A DNA stretch of 64,000 bases from Planctomycetota bacterium (GCA_016795285.1 JAEUIC010000044.1:1-64000), one strand, 5' to 3'; numbered from the stretch's first letter, positions 51,159 through 60,319 are shown. Made by a program: numbers and translations. The notes: generated from the sequence alone by a model not told the origin.

Positions 51159-53927
51159 ATGGACCCGTTGCTCTTCGACGAACCGCGCTGGCTCCAGTCG
51201 CTCTGGCTGCTGCTCCCGCTCGCTTGGTTGCTGATCCGCGGCGAGCGGCGACGGCGCGCGGCCGCGACCCGTTTCGCCGCGCCGCTGCTCGCCGCGCAGC
51301 TGCTGCCGCCGCTCGGCGGTGCGCGGCCGTGGTGGCGCATCGCCTGCACGCTGCTCGGTCTTGCGGCGCTGGCGGTGGCGGCGGCCGGGCCGCGCCTCGG
51401 CCTGCGCGTCGAGCCGACGCAGCAGCGCGGCGCCGACCTGCTGGTGCTGCTCGACGTCAGCCGCTCGATGCTCTCCGAGGACGTGGCGCCGAACCGCCTC
51501 GAGCGCGCCCGCTCCGACGTGCGCGACCTCGTCGACCGCCTCGAAGGCCACCGCGTCGGCCTGGTGCTCTTCGCCGGCAAGGCGACGCTCGCCTGCCCGC
51601 TCACCTTCGACAAGGCGTTCTTCCGCGCCGCGCTCGCCGAAGCGGGGCCGGGCAGCGCGCCGCTCGGCGGCACCGCGATCGGCGATGCGCTGCGCACCGC
51701 GCTCGAGGCGCTGCCGGCCGCCGGCGAGCGCGAGCAGGCGCTGCTGCTGATCACCGACGGCGAGGACCACGAGTCGATGCCGCTCGAAGCGGCGCGCGCC
51801 GCCGCCGAGCGCGGCGTGCGGCTCTTCACCGTCGGGCTCGGCGATCCGCAGGAGGGGGCGCGCGTGCCGACGCCCGATGCGGCCGGCGCCGCCGCCTACC
51901 TGAAGCACGAGGGCCAGGAGGTCTGGTCGAAGATGCAGGAGGGGCTCTTGAGCGAACTCGCCACCCTCACCGGCGGCGCCTACGTGCCGGCCCGCACGCG
52001 CCACTTCGACCTCGGCGCGCTCTACGTCGACCACCTCGCCAAGCTGCGGCGCGGCGACCTCGGCCTCACCCGCCGCCAGCGCCACACGCCGCGCTTCGCG
52101 TGGCTGATCGGTGCGGCGCTGCTCTTCCTCGCCGCGGCGCGCGTGCTGGCGCCGCGGCGTCTCGCACCCGCGGCCACGCGCCGCTTCGAGCCGCTGCGCG
52201 CCGCCGGGCTCCTCGCCGCGCTGCTGCTCGCGGCCCCACCGGCCGGCGCGGCGAGCGACGCGCCGAGCGCGGTGGCGGAAGGGATCGCGCGGCTCGCGAA
52301 GGGCGACAGCGCAGCGGCGATCGAGCGGTTCGACGCCGCGGCGGCGCTCGCGCCGCAGGAGCTCGCGATCGTCTTCGATCGCGGCTGCGCGAAGCAGCAG
52401 GCGGGCGATCGCGAGGGCGCGACCGCCGACTTCACCCGCGCCGCCACTGCGCGCGACCCGGCGCTCGCCGCGAAGGCGCGCTTCAACCTCGGGACGCTCG
52501 CCGTCGCGCGCGCGCAGGAGAAGCTCGGCGCCGATCCGGAGGAGGCGGAAGGGGAGGCGCGCACCGAATCGCTGGCGGCGATCGACGAAGCGGTCGGGCG
52601 GTTCCGCAGCGCGCTCGCCGTCGCGCCCGACCACGCCGCCGCGCGCAAGAACCTCGAGCAGCTGAAGGTCTGGCGCAAGCACATCGAGGAGCGCTGGGCG
52701 GCGCGCGACCGCGAGCGGCGGCGCGAGCAGCTCGACGTCGCGCAGTTCCTCGATTGGCTGCGCGAGGAGGAGGGGCGCTGGCGCGATGCCGTGCGACCGC
52801 TCGCAACCGTCGCCGATTCGCCGTTGCGCCGCACCGCCGTCGAGGCGCTCGTGCGCCAGCAGCGCGAACTCCTCGGCGAGCTGCCGACCGTGAAGGAGAA
52901 GCTCGCGAAGCTGGTCGAGCAGGCCGCAGAGCAGGCGGCGCCACCGGCCGCGCCGCCCGGATCGGACCCGGGGAGCGACCCGGCGCCACCGCCCGCGCCG
53001 CCCGATCCGGCGCAGTTCGAGGCGGCGCTGCGCACCTTCGTCGCGGCGGTCGACGCGATCGGCGCGTCGCTGCGGCGGGGCGAGGAGGCGCTGGCGGCGC
53101 GCGACTTCGGGCAGGGCGACGCGGCGGGCTTCGCCGCGCAGCAGGGGATCGACGCGCTCTGGGCGCAGCTGGTCGGGCTCGCGCCGCTGATCGTGCGCGG
53201 CGACGAGGTCGCGGCGCGCGCGGCCACCGCGATCGTCCCCTTCACCGGCGAGGGAGCGGCGCCGCTCGCCGACGACACGGACGCGCTGCGCTCGTTGCGT
53301 GAAGCACCGGAGCGCCTCGCCCTCTTCGTGCCGCTGCTCGCCCCGCACGCGGAGGCGGCGACGGCCGACGAGGCGCTACGCCCCGCCGCCGCTCGGACGC
53401 TCGAGGTGGCGCCAGCGCTGGCCGCCGCGGTGGCGCAGGCGCAGGAGGCGCTGCGCACTCCCGACGCGGCCGCCGCGCGCCCGCCGCTCGAAGAGGCCGC
53501 GCGCCTGCTGAAGGAGCTGCGCGAGCTGCTGCCGAAGCAAGAGCCAGAGGACGATCCGCAGCAGTCCCAGGATCAGCAGCAGCAGCAGGATCCGCAGGAT
53601 CAGCAGCAGAAGGAGCAGCAGCAGGACCAAAAGCAGGACGAAGGCGACGGCGACAAGAAGGACCGCGACAAGAAGGACAGCGACAAGAAGGACGACGGCA
53701 AGAAGGACGGCGAGAAGAACAACGGCGAGAAGCAGGAGCAGGAGCAGAAGCCTGCCGACGGCAAGGAGTCGGGCGAGTCGGGCGAGCGCTCCGCCGAGGA
53801 GAAGCAGGCGCAGGCGCAGACGCTGATCCGCCGCGCGCTCGAACGGGCCGAGCAGAAGCGCGACGAAGCGAAGAAGGTCGAGGAGGTGCTGCTGCGCGGC
53901 CGCGGGAGGGTCGAGCGTGACTGGTGA
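51159..53927 (+). CDS. batB: BatB-BatC fusion: VWA domain plus TPR region with hydrophilic tail
   Basis: 922 aa, ATG 51159, seven bases after batA. Residues 1-330 are BatB: two N-terminal helices, VWA domain with MIDAS LDVSRSM (Asp99) and 'LLLITDGEDHESM', then 'RTPRF..' and a further helix (WLIGAALLFLAAARVL). From about residue 355 a BatC-like part begins with a second hydrophobic segment and TPR helices ('AVAEGIARLAKGDSAAAIERFDAAAAL', 'ARFNLGTLAVARAQEKL', 'AVAPDHAAARKNLEQLKVWR'). Residues about 790-870 are an extreme Gln/Lys/Asp/Glu tail. BatB and BatC are separate genes in Bacteroidetes and spirochaetes. The last 11 bases overlap the next gene. Confidence 0.88.
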   Translation: MDPLLFDEPRWLQSLWLLLPLAWLLIRGERRRRAAATRFAAPLLAAQLLPPLGGARPWWRIACTLLGLAALAVAAAGPRLGLRVEPTQQRGADLLVLLDVSRSMLSEDVAPNRLERARSDVRDLVDRLEGHRVGLVLFAGKATLACPLTFDKAFFRAALAEAGPGSAPLGGTAIGDALRTALEALPAAGEREQALLLITDGEDHESMPLEAARAAAERGVRLFTVGLGDPQEGARVPTPDAAGAAAYLKHEGQEVWSKMQEGLLSELATLTGGAYVPARTRHFDLGALYVDHLAKLRRGDLGLTRRQRHTPRFAWLIGAALLFLAAARVLAPRRLAPAATRRFEPLRAAGLLAALLLAAPPAGAASDAPSAVAEGIARLAKGDSAAAIERFDAAAALAPQELAIVFDRGCAKQQAGDREGATADFTRAATARDPALAAKARFNLGTLAVARAQEKLGADPEEAEGEARTESLAAIDEAVGRFRSALAVAPDHAAARKNLEQLKVWRKHIEERWAARDRERRREQLDVAQFLDWLREEEGRWRDAVRPLATVADSPLRRTAVEALVRQQRELLGELPTVKEKLAKLVEQAAEQAAPPAAPPGSDPGSDPAPPPAPPDPAQFEAALRTFVAAVDAIGASLRRGEEALAARDFGQGDAAGFAAQQGIDALWAQLVGLAPLIVRGDEVAARAATAIVPFTGEGAAPLADDTDALRSLREAPERLALFVPLLAPHAEAATADEALRPAAARTLEVAPALAAAVAQAQEALRTPDAAAARPPLEEAARLLKELRELLPKQEPEDDPQQSQDQQQQQDPQDQQQKEQQQDQKQDEGDGDKKDRDKKDSDKKDDGKKDGEKNNGEKQEQEQKPADGKESGESGERSAEEKQAQAQTLIRRALERAEQKRDEAKKVEEVLLRGRGRVERDW
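53650..53745 (+). repeat. Imperfect 15-bp tandem repeats encoding a DKKD-type tail
   Basis: Units built on GACAAGAAGGAC plus three variable bases, repeated about six times in frame (Asp-Lys-Lys-Asp-x). They lie inside the BatB-BatC fusion gene and follow a CAG-rich stretch (53560-53640) encoding Gln runs. Such repeats change length by slippage while keeping the frame. Confidence 0.7.
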
Positions 53928-56652
53928 CCTGACCCGTCCCCCCCGCCTCGCCTGCCTCCACCGCGCTGCGGCGCTGCTCGCCGCGCTGCTCCTCTGCTGC
54001 GCGAGTGCATCCGCGCAAGAGAGCGCGCGCGTCGAGTGCCACCTCGAACGCGACGCGATCTGGGAGGGCGAGTCGGTCGGCTACCAGGTCGACGTGCTCG
54101 ACGGCGAGGCGTCGGAGCCCGACCTCTCGGCGTTCAGCGACTTCACCGTCGAGCCGGCCGGCTCGCAGCAGGTGAACAGCTCCTCGGTCGCGATCGAGAA
54201 CGGCCGCATGCGGCGCGTCGAGCGCCATGGCGTCGAGTACCGCTACCGCCTCACGCCGAAGCGGAGCGGTCGGCTCACCGTCCCGGCCCCCACCGTGAAG
54301 AGCGCCGACGCGACCGTGAGGGGGAACGCCCTCGCGCTCGAGGTGAGGCCGCCGCCCGAGCAGTCGTTGGTGCGCGTGGTGCAGCAGCTCGATCCGCCGC
54401 GCTGCTATCCGCAGCAGGCGGTGCGGTTGAGCGTGCGCCTCTGCGTGCGCCGTCCGGGCGGCGACGGCAGCTCGCGCGACCCGATCGGTCTGATCCACCA
54501 GGTCGCGGCCGACCCGCCGCCGATGGTGCAGCTGCCGTGGCTCGAGCTCGACGCTTCGCTGGCGGCACCGCCGTGGCACGAATGGCTCGGCCCGCTCCAG
54601 GCGCAAGGGAGCCGCGGCTTCGCCATCAACGATCTCCAGCCGCGCGGCGGCGGCCTCTCGCTCTTCTCCTTCGAGGCGTCCTACTACCTCTTCGATCCGG
54701 GCAGCCGCCCGCCGCGCGACGAGGAGCTCGCCCAACTGCCCGCCGGCAGCAGCGCCGCCGACTGGGTCGTCTACGAGTTCACGCGCGAGTTCAAGCCGCG
54801 CGCGACCGGCCGCCACGAGTTCGCGGCCGCCTCGCTGAAGGCGCGCGTGGTCGAGCGCATCGCCAACCGGCGCGCGCAGCTCGCCGACGTCTTCGCGCGG
54901 AGCGACGCGGTCGCGCTGACCGTCCTGCCGCCCCCCGCGGAAGGGCGCCCCGCCGGCTGGAAGGACGCGATCGGCCGCTTCACGCTCGAGGCGGCGATCG
55001 CGCCGCACGAGGCGCAGGTCGGCGATCCGCTCACGCTGACGCTGCGCGTGCGCGGCGACGGCAACCTCGACGAACTCACGCCGCCCGACCTCGCGGCGCG
55101 CCCCGAGGTCACCTCCGCCTTCCGCCTCCATCCGGCGACGGCTTCGATGGAGTCGGGGAGCCGCCTCTTCACCTGGAGCGTGCGCGCGCTGGCGCCGACC
55201 GTCGCCGCCGTCCCGCCGATCGACTACGCGTGGTTCGATCCGGAGCAGGGCCGCTACGTCGAGCAGCGCACGCCGCCGCTCCCGCTCTCGATCCGCGCCG
55301 CCGAGGGGCTCGATCCGGCGGCGATCGTCGCCGGCCCGGCCGCCGCGGCGCCGCTCGCCGCGCAAGGAAGCGGCCTCTTCGCGCCGCCGTCCGACCCGTC
55401 GCTGCTCGCCGGTCCGCCGCTGCGCTGGACCACCGTCGCCGCGATCGCGGGCGCGCTGCCGTTGCTGCTGCTGCTGGTCGTCGGCGCACGCGTCGCGTGG
55501 CAGCGCCGGCGCGCCGATCCGCGCGCCGTGCGCCGCGCGCAGGCGGGGGCGCGCGCGCTGGCGCGGCTCGCGGCATTGCCGACCGCGGGCGATCCGCGGC
55601 CGCTCGCGCGCGAACGGCGCGGCGCGCTGCTCGGGCTCGTCGCCGATGCGACCGATCGCAACGAGGCGGCGCTCACGGCGCGTGAAGCGGAAGCGGCGTT
55701 GCGCGCGGCAGGCGTCGACGCCGCGTTGGCCGAACGGCTGCGCGCCGCGCTCGAGGCGTGGGAGGCGCAGGCCTACGCGCCCGGCGCGCAGGGGACGCTC
55801 GAGGCGATCGACGCCGCAGCGCTGGCGCGCGGAGTGGCCGCCGCGCTGGCGCGCCGCAACGAGTCGCGCCCGCCGCGCGCGCTGGCACTGCTGCTGGCGG
55901 CGGCGCTGCAGGGCGCGCTGCTCCTCGCGCCGAGCGGCTGCCAGCGCGCCGTCGACGGCGCCACGCTGCAGCGCTTCGTCGAAGGGCACGAGCTGCTGGC
56001 GAAGGCGACGCGGCCGGAGGAGTTCCGCGCTGCCGCGGCGCGCTTCGAGGAGGCGCTCGCGAGCGGCGGCGACGAGGGCGTGGTCCTGCAGGCGCTCGGC
56101 AACGCCTGGTTCGCGGCCGGTTCGAAGGGGGCGGCGATCGTCGCGTGGCGGCGCGCGGAGTTCCATCGACCGCGCGATCCGCTGCTCGCCGCGAACCTGG
56201 CGCAGGCGCGCGTCGGCCTGCCGAGCGAGCCGCCGGCGCTGCTGGACGAGCTGCTCTTCTGGCGCGCGCTGCTCGGCTACGGCGAGCAGGCGGCGCTGCT
56301 GCTCGGTGCGGTCGCCGTGGCGTGCGCCGCCGCGCTGCTCGCGCAGCTGCGGCCGCGGAGCCGCGCGGTGATGCGGCCGCTCGCGCGCGCGGCGGCGCTC
56401 GTGGCGCTGCTGGCGGCGATCGGCTTCGCGCGCACGGTGGCGCACCTCGAATGGAGCGGCCACGCGGCGATCGCGCGCGACGGCGTGGTGGCGCGCAAGG
56501 GGGACGGCGAGAGCTTCGAGGCGGCCCTCTCCGCGCCGCTCGCGGACGGCACCGAATGCCGGATCGTCGAGGCGCGCCACGACTGGCGGCTGATCGAGCT
56601 GCCGGGCGACCTGCGCGGTTGGGTGCCGGCCGACGCGCTCGCGACGCGCTGA
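53917..56652 (+). CDS. batD: BatD-BatE fusion: oxygen-tolerance beta domains, TPR and SH3-like C-terminus
   Basis: 911 aa from GTG 53917 with GGGAGGG upstream, overlapping the previous gene by 11 bases. Signal peptide ending CCASASAQ. Residues 35-500 are BatD-like beta domains ('RDAIWEGESVGYQVDVLDG', 'RYRLTPKRSGRLTVPAPTV', 'EAQVGDPLTLTLRVRGDGNL', 'VPPIDYAWFDPE'). Membrane helix at about 506-527, then a cytoplasmic helical segment. From about 656 a BatE-like module starts: hydrophobic leader, TPR pair ('VVLQALGNAWFAAGSKGAAIVAWRRAEF', 'DPLLAANLAQARVGL'), two membrane helices (about 785-820) and an SH3-like end ('GVVARKGDGESFEAALSAPL', 'WRLIELPGDLRGWVPADAL'). Confidence 0.85.
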   Translation: MTGDLTRPPRLACLHRAAALLAALLLCCASASAQESARVECHLERDAIWEGESVGYQVDVLDGEASEPDLSAFSDFTVEPAGSQQVNSSSVAIENGRMRRVERHGVEYRYRLTPKRSGRLTVPAPTVKSADATVRGNALALEVRPPPEQSLVRVVQQLDPPRCYPQQAVRLSVRLCVRRPGGDGSSRDPIGLIHQVAADPPPMVQLPWLELDASLAAPPWHEWLGPLQAQGSRGFAINDLQPRGGGLSLFSFEASYYLFDPGSRPPRDEELAQLPAGSSAADWVVYEFTREFKPRATGRHEFAAASLKARVVERIANRRAQLADVFARSDAVALTVLPPPAEGRPAGWKDAIGRFTLEAAIAPHEAQVGDPLTLTLRVRGDGNLDELTPPDLAARPEVTSAFRLHPATASMESGSRLFTWSVRALAPTVAAVPPIDYAWFDPEQGRYVEQRTPPLPLSIRAAEGLDPAAIVAGPAAAAPLAAQGSGLFAPPSDPSLLAGPPLRWTTVAAIAGALPLLLLLVVGARVAWQRRRADPRAVRRAQAGARALARLAALPTAGDPRPLARERRGALLGLVADATDRNEAALTAREAEAALRAAGVDAALAERLRAALEAWEAQAYAPGAQGTLEAIDAAALARGVAAALARRNESRPPRALALLLAAALQGALLLAPSGCQRAVDGATLQRFVEGHELLAKATRPEEFRAAAARFEEALASGGDEGVVLQALGNAWFAAGSKGAAIVAWRRAEFHRPRDPLLAANLAQARVGLPSEPPALLDELLFWRALLGYGEQAALLLGAVAVACAAALLAQLRPRSRAVMRPLARAAALVALLAAIGFARTVAHLEWSGHAAIARDGVVARKGDGESFEAALSAPLADGTECRIVEARHDWRLIELPGDLRGWVPADALATR

Positions 56653-56697
56653 GCGGCGCCGCTACCATGCCGCCACCCGATCGATCGAGGAGCTCCC

Positions 56698-58452
56698 ATG
56701 GTCGCCCCGAGCCGTCGCCGCAGCCCCCGCGCCGCTGAGGAAGAGCGCGAGCACGAACCCGCCGCGCGTGCGACGCGCGGCCGCGGACGCAGCGGCGGAG
56801 GCGGCAAGTCGGGGCCGCCGATCGTGCCGATCGCCATCGGCGGCGGCCTGCTCGCGGTGGTGATCGTCGCGCTGCTGCTGATGAAGGACGACCCGCCGAC
56901 GACCCCGCCCGCCGACGGCGCGGGCACGAACGCCGCGGGCATGAGCAGCGCTGCCACGAACGCAGCGCACCCGAGCGGCAGCGCCACCGAGACGGCCGCC
57001 GCCAGCCCGAGCGGCGGCGCGACGGCGACTGCCGGCGAGGCCGGCAAGCCGGCGGCGCGCCCCTTCGATCGCGCGACCTTCGCCGCGCAGGTCGAGGCGA
57101 CCACCAGCGCGCTCGAGCTGATCGCGCTCGGCGACCTGGCGGCGCGCGACAGCAAGGACGCCGCCGACGCGGAGCTCGCCTGGAAGAAGGCGCTCGCGCT
57201 CGAGCCGGGCAACGCCGCGGCGAAGCGCAAGCTCGAGATCCGGCCGATCGACCCGCAGGCCGACTTCCCCGGCCTCGAGGAGATCCAGGGCAGCGCGCAG
57301 ACCTACCTGCTGCGCCCGTTCCTCCAGATGCGCGGCAAGGAGCTCTGCAAGAGCGAGCGCGCCGCCGAGGTGGCGCGCTGGAACGCGGAGCGGAAGGTCA
57401 TCGAGGCGCGCGTCGAGGAGGCGGCCGGCGACCCCTTCCTCACCAAGGTCGACCGCACGCGCAACGACCTGGCCAACAAGCCGTTCTTCGAGAACTTCCA
57501 GTACGAGGTGATCGAGAGCACCCGCCCCTACGCGCTGTTCGTCGAGCTGAAGGGCGACACCGTCACCGAGCGCGACGCGCGCCGCGAGGCGGTCGAGGAG
57601 GCGTACCGCCCCTTCCTCGCCGCCTACGACCAGACGATCCACTCCTACCTGAAGCCGCTCTCGCCGGCGCCGCCGAAGGAGGAGCCGACCTTCATCGTCT
57701 TCATCCTGCTCGACCGCGCGAGCTACGACCGCTTCTTCCTCGAGTTCGAAGGGCACGCCGGCGCGCCCGGCATGCGCGCCCACTACACGTGGCGCGAGAA
57801 GTGGAGCTTCACCTACTCGCCCGAGGTCGGCGACCCGCGCGATCCCGACTTCGGCGAGGGGACGCAGTCCTTGCTGCACGAGCTCACCCACGCGTGGGTC
57901 GACAAGCTCGCCACCGCGAACAACGGCGTCACCTACGACATCAACCTCGTGCAGACCCACTGGTTCAACGAGGGGATCGCCGAGTTCATGTCGTGCCACT
58001 TCCTCGACGGCGACACGATCCGCTTCCAGCCGTGGAAGTCGATGCGCATCCAGGAGCTCTCGCAGCGACCGGCCGGCGTCCGCATCCCGCTGAAGAAGGG
58101 GTTCCGGATCGGCCGCCACGACGGGCTCGAAGCGGCGGCGTGGGAGGTGGCGCGCTCGCAGAAGGTGGTCGAGCCGGGGCGCGCGGCCGGCATCTGCATG
58201 AGCGGCTTCTACGCCGACATGTCGCTCTTCATCTTCTGGCTCAACTACGCCAACGACCGCAAGTGGAAGAAGCTGTTCGAGAACTACGTGCGCAAGGAGT
58301 TCGCCGGCGACGGCGGTCCCGAGGTGGCCGACAAGATCTTCGCCGACGTCTTCGCGGCCGAGGACCTCGAGCAGCAGGTCGACGCCTTCCAGAAGGGCGT
58401 GGCCGACAAGTCGATCCGCTTCGAGGATTCGGCGCTCGAGCTCGAGAAGTAG
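56698..58452 (+). CDS. Membrane-anchored gluzincin metallopeptidase, DUF1570-like
   Basis: 584 aa, ATG 56698 with GAGGAG upstream. A basic cytoplasmic tail (1-40), one transmembrane helix (about 42-62, VPIAIGGGLLAVVIVALLLM), a Thr/Ala/Gly/Pro linker, then a large exported domain. The zinc site HELTH is at residues 394-398 with the third ligand Glu425 in NEGIAEFM, the gluzincin layout of DUF1570-type proteins. 'YNQTIHSYLKPL'-like helices precede it. It begins 45 bases after the Bat operon and may be co-transcribed; a role in trimming surface proteins is possible but only inferred. Confidence 0.82.
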   Translation: MVAPSRRRSPRAAEEEREHEPAARATRGRGRSGGGGKSGPPIVPIAIGGGLLAVVIVALLLMKDDPPTTPPADGAGTNAAGMSSAATNAAHPSGSATETAAASPSGGATATAGEAGKPAARPFDRATFAAQVEATTSALELIALGDLAARDSKDAADAELAWKKALALEPGNAAAKRKLEIRPIDPQADFPGLEEIQGSAQTYLLRPFLQMRGKELCKSERAAEVARWNAERKVIEARVEEAAGDPFLTKVDRTRNDLANKPFFENFQYEVIESTRPYALFVELKGDTVTERDARREAVEEAYRPFLAAYDQTIHSYLKPLSPAPPKEEPTFIVFILLDRASYDRFFLEFEGHAGAPGMRAHYTWREKWSFTYSPEVGDPRDPDFGEGTQSLLHELTHAWVDKLATANNGVTYDINLVQTHWFNEGIAEFMSCHFLDGDTIRFQPWKSMRIQELSQRPAGVRIPLKKGFRIGRHDGLEAAAWEVARSQKVVEPGRAAGICMSGFYADMSLFIFWLNYANDRKWKKLFENYVRKEFAGDGGPEVADKIFADVFAAEDLEQQVDAFQKGVADKSIRFEDSALELEK

Positions 58453-58502
58453 GCGGCGGCGCGCGCGGCGGCGCGGCGCGGACGGCCGACGAGGGGATCG
58501 CG

Positions 58503-59177
58503 ATGATCGTGCTCTCGTGCGAGGGGCGGGCGGCGCTGCCGGTCGGCAAGGTGGTGGCGGTCGGCCGCAACTTCGTCGACCACGCCAAGGAGATGGGCCA
58601 CGCCGCGCGCGACGCGGAGCCGCTGCTCTTCCTCAAGCCGGCGAGCGCGCTCCGGCCGAGCGGCGGCGCGATCGCGCTGCCGCGCCACAGCAAGAAGGTC
58701 CACCACGAGGTCGAGCTGGTCGTGCGGCTCGGCCGCGATCTCCGCGCCGGCGACGAGGCGGCGGCCGCCGCAGCGATCGACGCCATCGCGGTCGGACTCG
58801 ATCTCACCGCCCGCGACCTGCAGGAGACGGCGAAGCAGCGCGGCGATCCGTGGGCGGTGGCGAAGGGGTTCGACGACTCGGCGCCCCTCTCGCCGCTGGT
58901 GCCGCTCGACGATCCGCGCCAGCTGCGCGCGCTCGAGCTCTCGCTGACGGTGAATGGCGAGCTGCGGCAGCGCGGCGCGACGCGCGATCTCGTGACGCCG
59001 GTGGTGCCGCTGGTCGCGTTCGTGTCGCACCGCTTCCGGCTCGAGGCGGGCGACCTGCTCTTCTGCGGCACGCCGGCCGGCGTCGGCCCGCTCGTCGTCG
59101 GCGATCGCGCGGGCGCGGAGCTGCGCGCGGAGGGCGGCGGCGCGCCGCTCGCGACGCTGGCGATCAGCTGCTGCTGA
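58503..59177 (+). CDS. Fumarylacetoacetate hydrolase family protein
   Basis: 224 aa, ATG 58503. Core FAH motifs: 'KVVAVGRNFVDHAKEMG', 'PLLFLKPASAL', 'VHHEVELVVRLGRDL' with the metal-binding Glu pair, 'GLDLTARDLQETAKQRGDPWAVAKGFDDSAPLSPLVP', 'DLLFCGTPAGVGPL'. The family hydrolyses or decarboxylates beta-keto acids (acylpyruvases, oxaloacetate decarboxylases). The short single-domain form resembles acylpyruvase/FAHD1. Its last 14 bases overlap the end of the convergent nucleotidyltransferase gene. Confidence 0.92.
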   Translation: MIVLSCEGRAALPVGKVVAVGRNFVDHAKEMGHAARDAEPLLFLKPASALRPSGGAIALPRHSKKVHHEVELVVRLGRDLRAGDEAAAAAAIDAIAVGLDLTARDLQETAKQRGDPWAVAKGFDDSAPLSPLVPLDDPRQLRALELSLTVNGELRQRGATRDLVTPVVPLVAFVSHRFRLEAGDLLFCGTPAGVGPLVVGDRAGAELRAEGGGAPLATLAISCC

Positions 59178-60177
59178 CGGCGGAGCGTTCGAGCGCCGCG
59201 AGATCAGCGGCCGCTCGCTCCCCCTCCGCGGCCTTCGCGCTCGACTGCGCCTCGACCAGGGCACCGTCGCGCTCGAGCCACTCGAGGAGGCGCTCCTCGG
59301 TGCCGAGGTCGGTCCACCCCACCGCCGCCGGCAGCGCCAGCGCGCCGAGCGACGCCGCGCGGCCGATCACGTCGGCGGAGAAGTTGGCGGCCGGCAGCTC
59401 CGCGTAGGCGCGAGCGAACCGCTCGCCGTGCGGCTCCTCGCGCGCCAGCAGCGACTCGAGCGCAGCGGTGAGGCAGGGCTGCTCGGCGCGAAACAGGTCG
59501 AGCAGCGCGCTCGCGCTCGCGACCATCACCATCGTGTTCCACCAGGCGCGGCCGCTCGCGAAGAGGGCATCGGCGGTGGCACCGTCAGGCTTCTCGACGA
59601 ACCGTTCGACCTGGTCGATGCCGCGCGCCCCATCGAGCGGCGCGCCGCGCACGATCCAGCCGTAGTCGCGGTTGGCCGCCTGCGCCGTCGCGCCGAGCAG
59701 CAGGAGCCGCTCGGGCCGTTCCGCCACCGCGGCGGCCGCGGCGCGGAGCGTTCGGCGGAAGAGGCGCTCGTCGACGACGCCGTGGTCGGAGGCGGTCAGC
59801 ACCACGCGCGCGGTCGGGGCGCGCGCCACCAGGTGGAGCAGCGGCAGGAGGACGCCCGCGGCCGTGCCGCGATCGCACGGCTGCACCACCAGCTCGACGC
59901 CAGGGAAGCTCTCGAGCTGCGCCACCGCGCGCGAGCGCTGCGAGGCGTCGACCACCAGCGTCGTGCGCTCGGAGGGCGCGAGCGGCGCCAGCCGATCGAG
60001 CGTCTGCTGGAGCAGCGAGCGGCCGCCCCGGAAGCGGCAGAACTGCTTCGGGATCGGCTCGCCGAACAGGCGGGTGGCGAGCGCTTCGAGGCGGCGGCCG
60101 AAGCCGCCGGCCAGCACGAGGGCATGCAGCTCGCCGGTCGCGGGCGAGCGGGAGGGTGGGCGAAGGGTCGCGGTCAC
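59164..60177 (-). CDS. Sugar-1-phosphate nucleotidyltransferase, mannose-1-phosphate guanylyltransferase-like
   Basis: 337 aa from GTG 60177, with TTGGAG nine bases upstream and no ATG candidate nearby. Start of the nucleotidyltransferase fold: 'LHALVLAGGFGRRLEALATRLFGEPIPKQFCRF', then 'SLLQQTLDRL', 'VVQPCDRGTAAGVLLPLLHLV', 'VVLTASDHGV', 'VERFVEKPDGATADALFASG' and 'WWNTMVMVASASALLDLF'. The KQF block is typical of GDP-mannose synthesising enzymes; the C-terminal isomerase domain of bifunctional forms is missing. Product probably GDP-mannose for cell-surface glycans. Divergent from pstS. Confidence 0.82.
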   Translation of the reverse strand: MTATLRPPSRSPATGELHALVLAGGFGRRLEALATRLFGEPIPKQFCRFRGGRSLLQQTLDRLAPLAPSERTTLVVDASQRSRAVAQLESFPGVELVVQPCDRGTAAGVLLPLLHLVARAPTARVVLTASDHGVVDERLFRRTLRAAAAAVAERPERLLLLGATAQAANRDYGWIVRGAPLDGARGIDQVERFVEKPDGATADALFASGRAWWNTMVMVASASALLDLFRAEQPCLTAALESLLAREEPHGERFARAYAELPAANFSADVIGRAASLGALALPAAVGWTDLGTEERLLEWLERDGALVEAQSSAKAAEGERAAADLAALERSAVSSS

Positions 60178-60281
60178 GCGAAGGCTCCAAGCGGTCCGGC
60201 GTGCGGACGGGCTGGTGGCGCTCTTCGGAAAAACTTGCCGTCCGGCTGAAGGGGGGTCCCGGGGAGGAGCTTCCCGGAGCG

Positions 60282-60314
60282 CTTCACCGCGTCTTCACGG
60301 ACGCTTCACGGAAG
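60282..60314 (+). promoter_or_regulatory. PHO-box-like triple direct repeat upstream of pstS
   Basis: CTTCAC occurs at 60282, 60293 and 60304, exactly 11 bp apart, each followed by a five-base spacer. Eleven-bp direct repeats containing TTCAC-type cores are the known layout of PhoB/PhoP operators. An inverted copy, GTGAAG, lies at 60334-60339. The site ends about 70 bases before the pstS start, so phosphate-starvation control by a PhoR-PhoB-type system is inferred. The regulator genes are not in the window. Confidence 0.72.
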
Positions 60315-60319
60315 CCCCC

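Noticed and set aside
53242..56580. A minus-strand frame of about 1100 codons opposite the batD-batE fusion
   Set aside because: Arg/Ala-rich shadow without motifs or a start signal.
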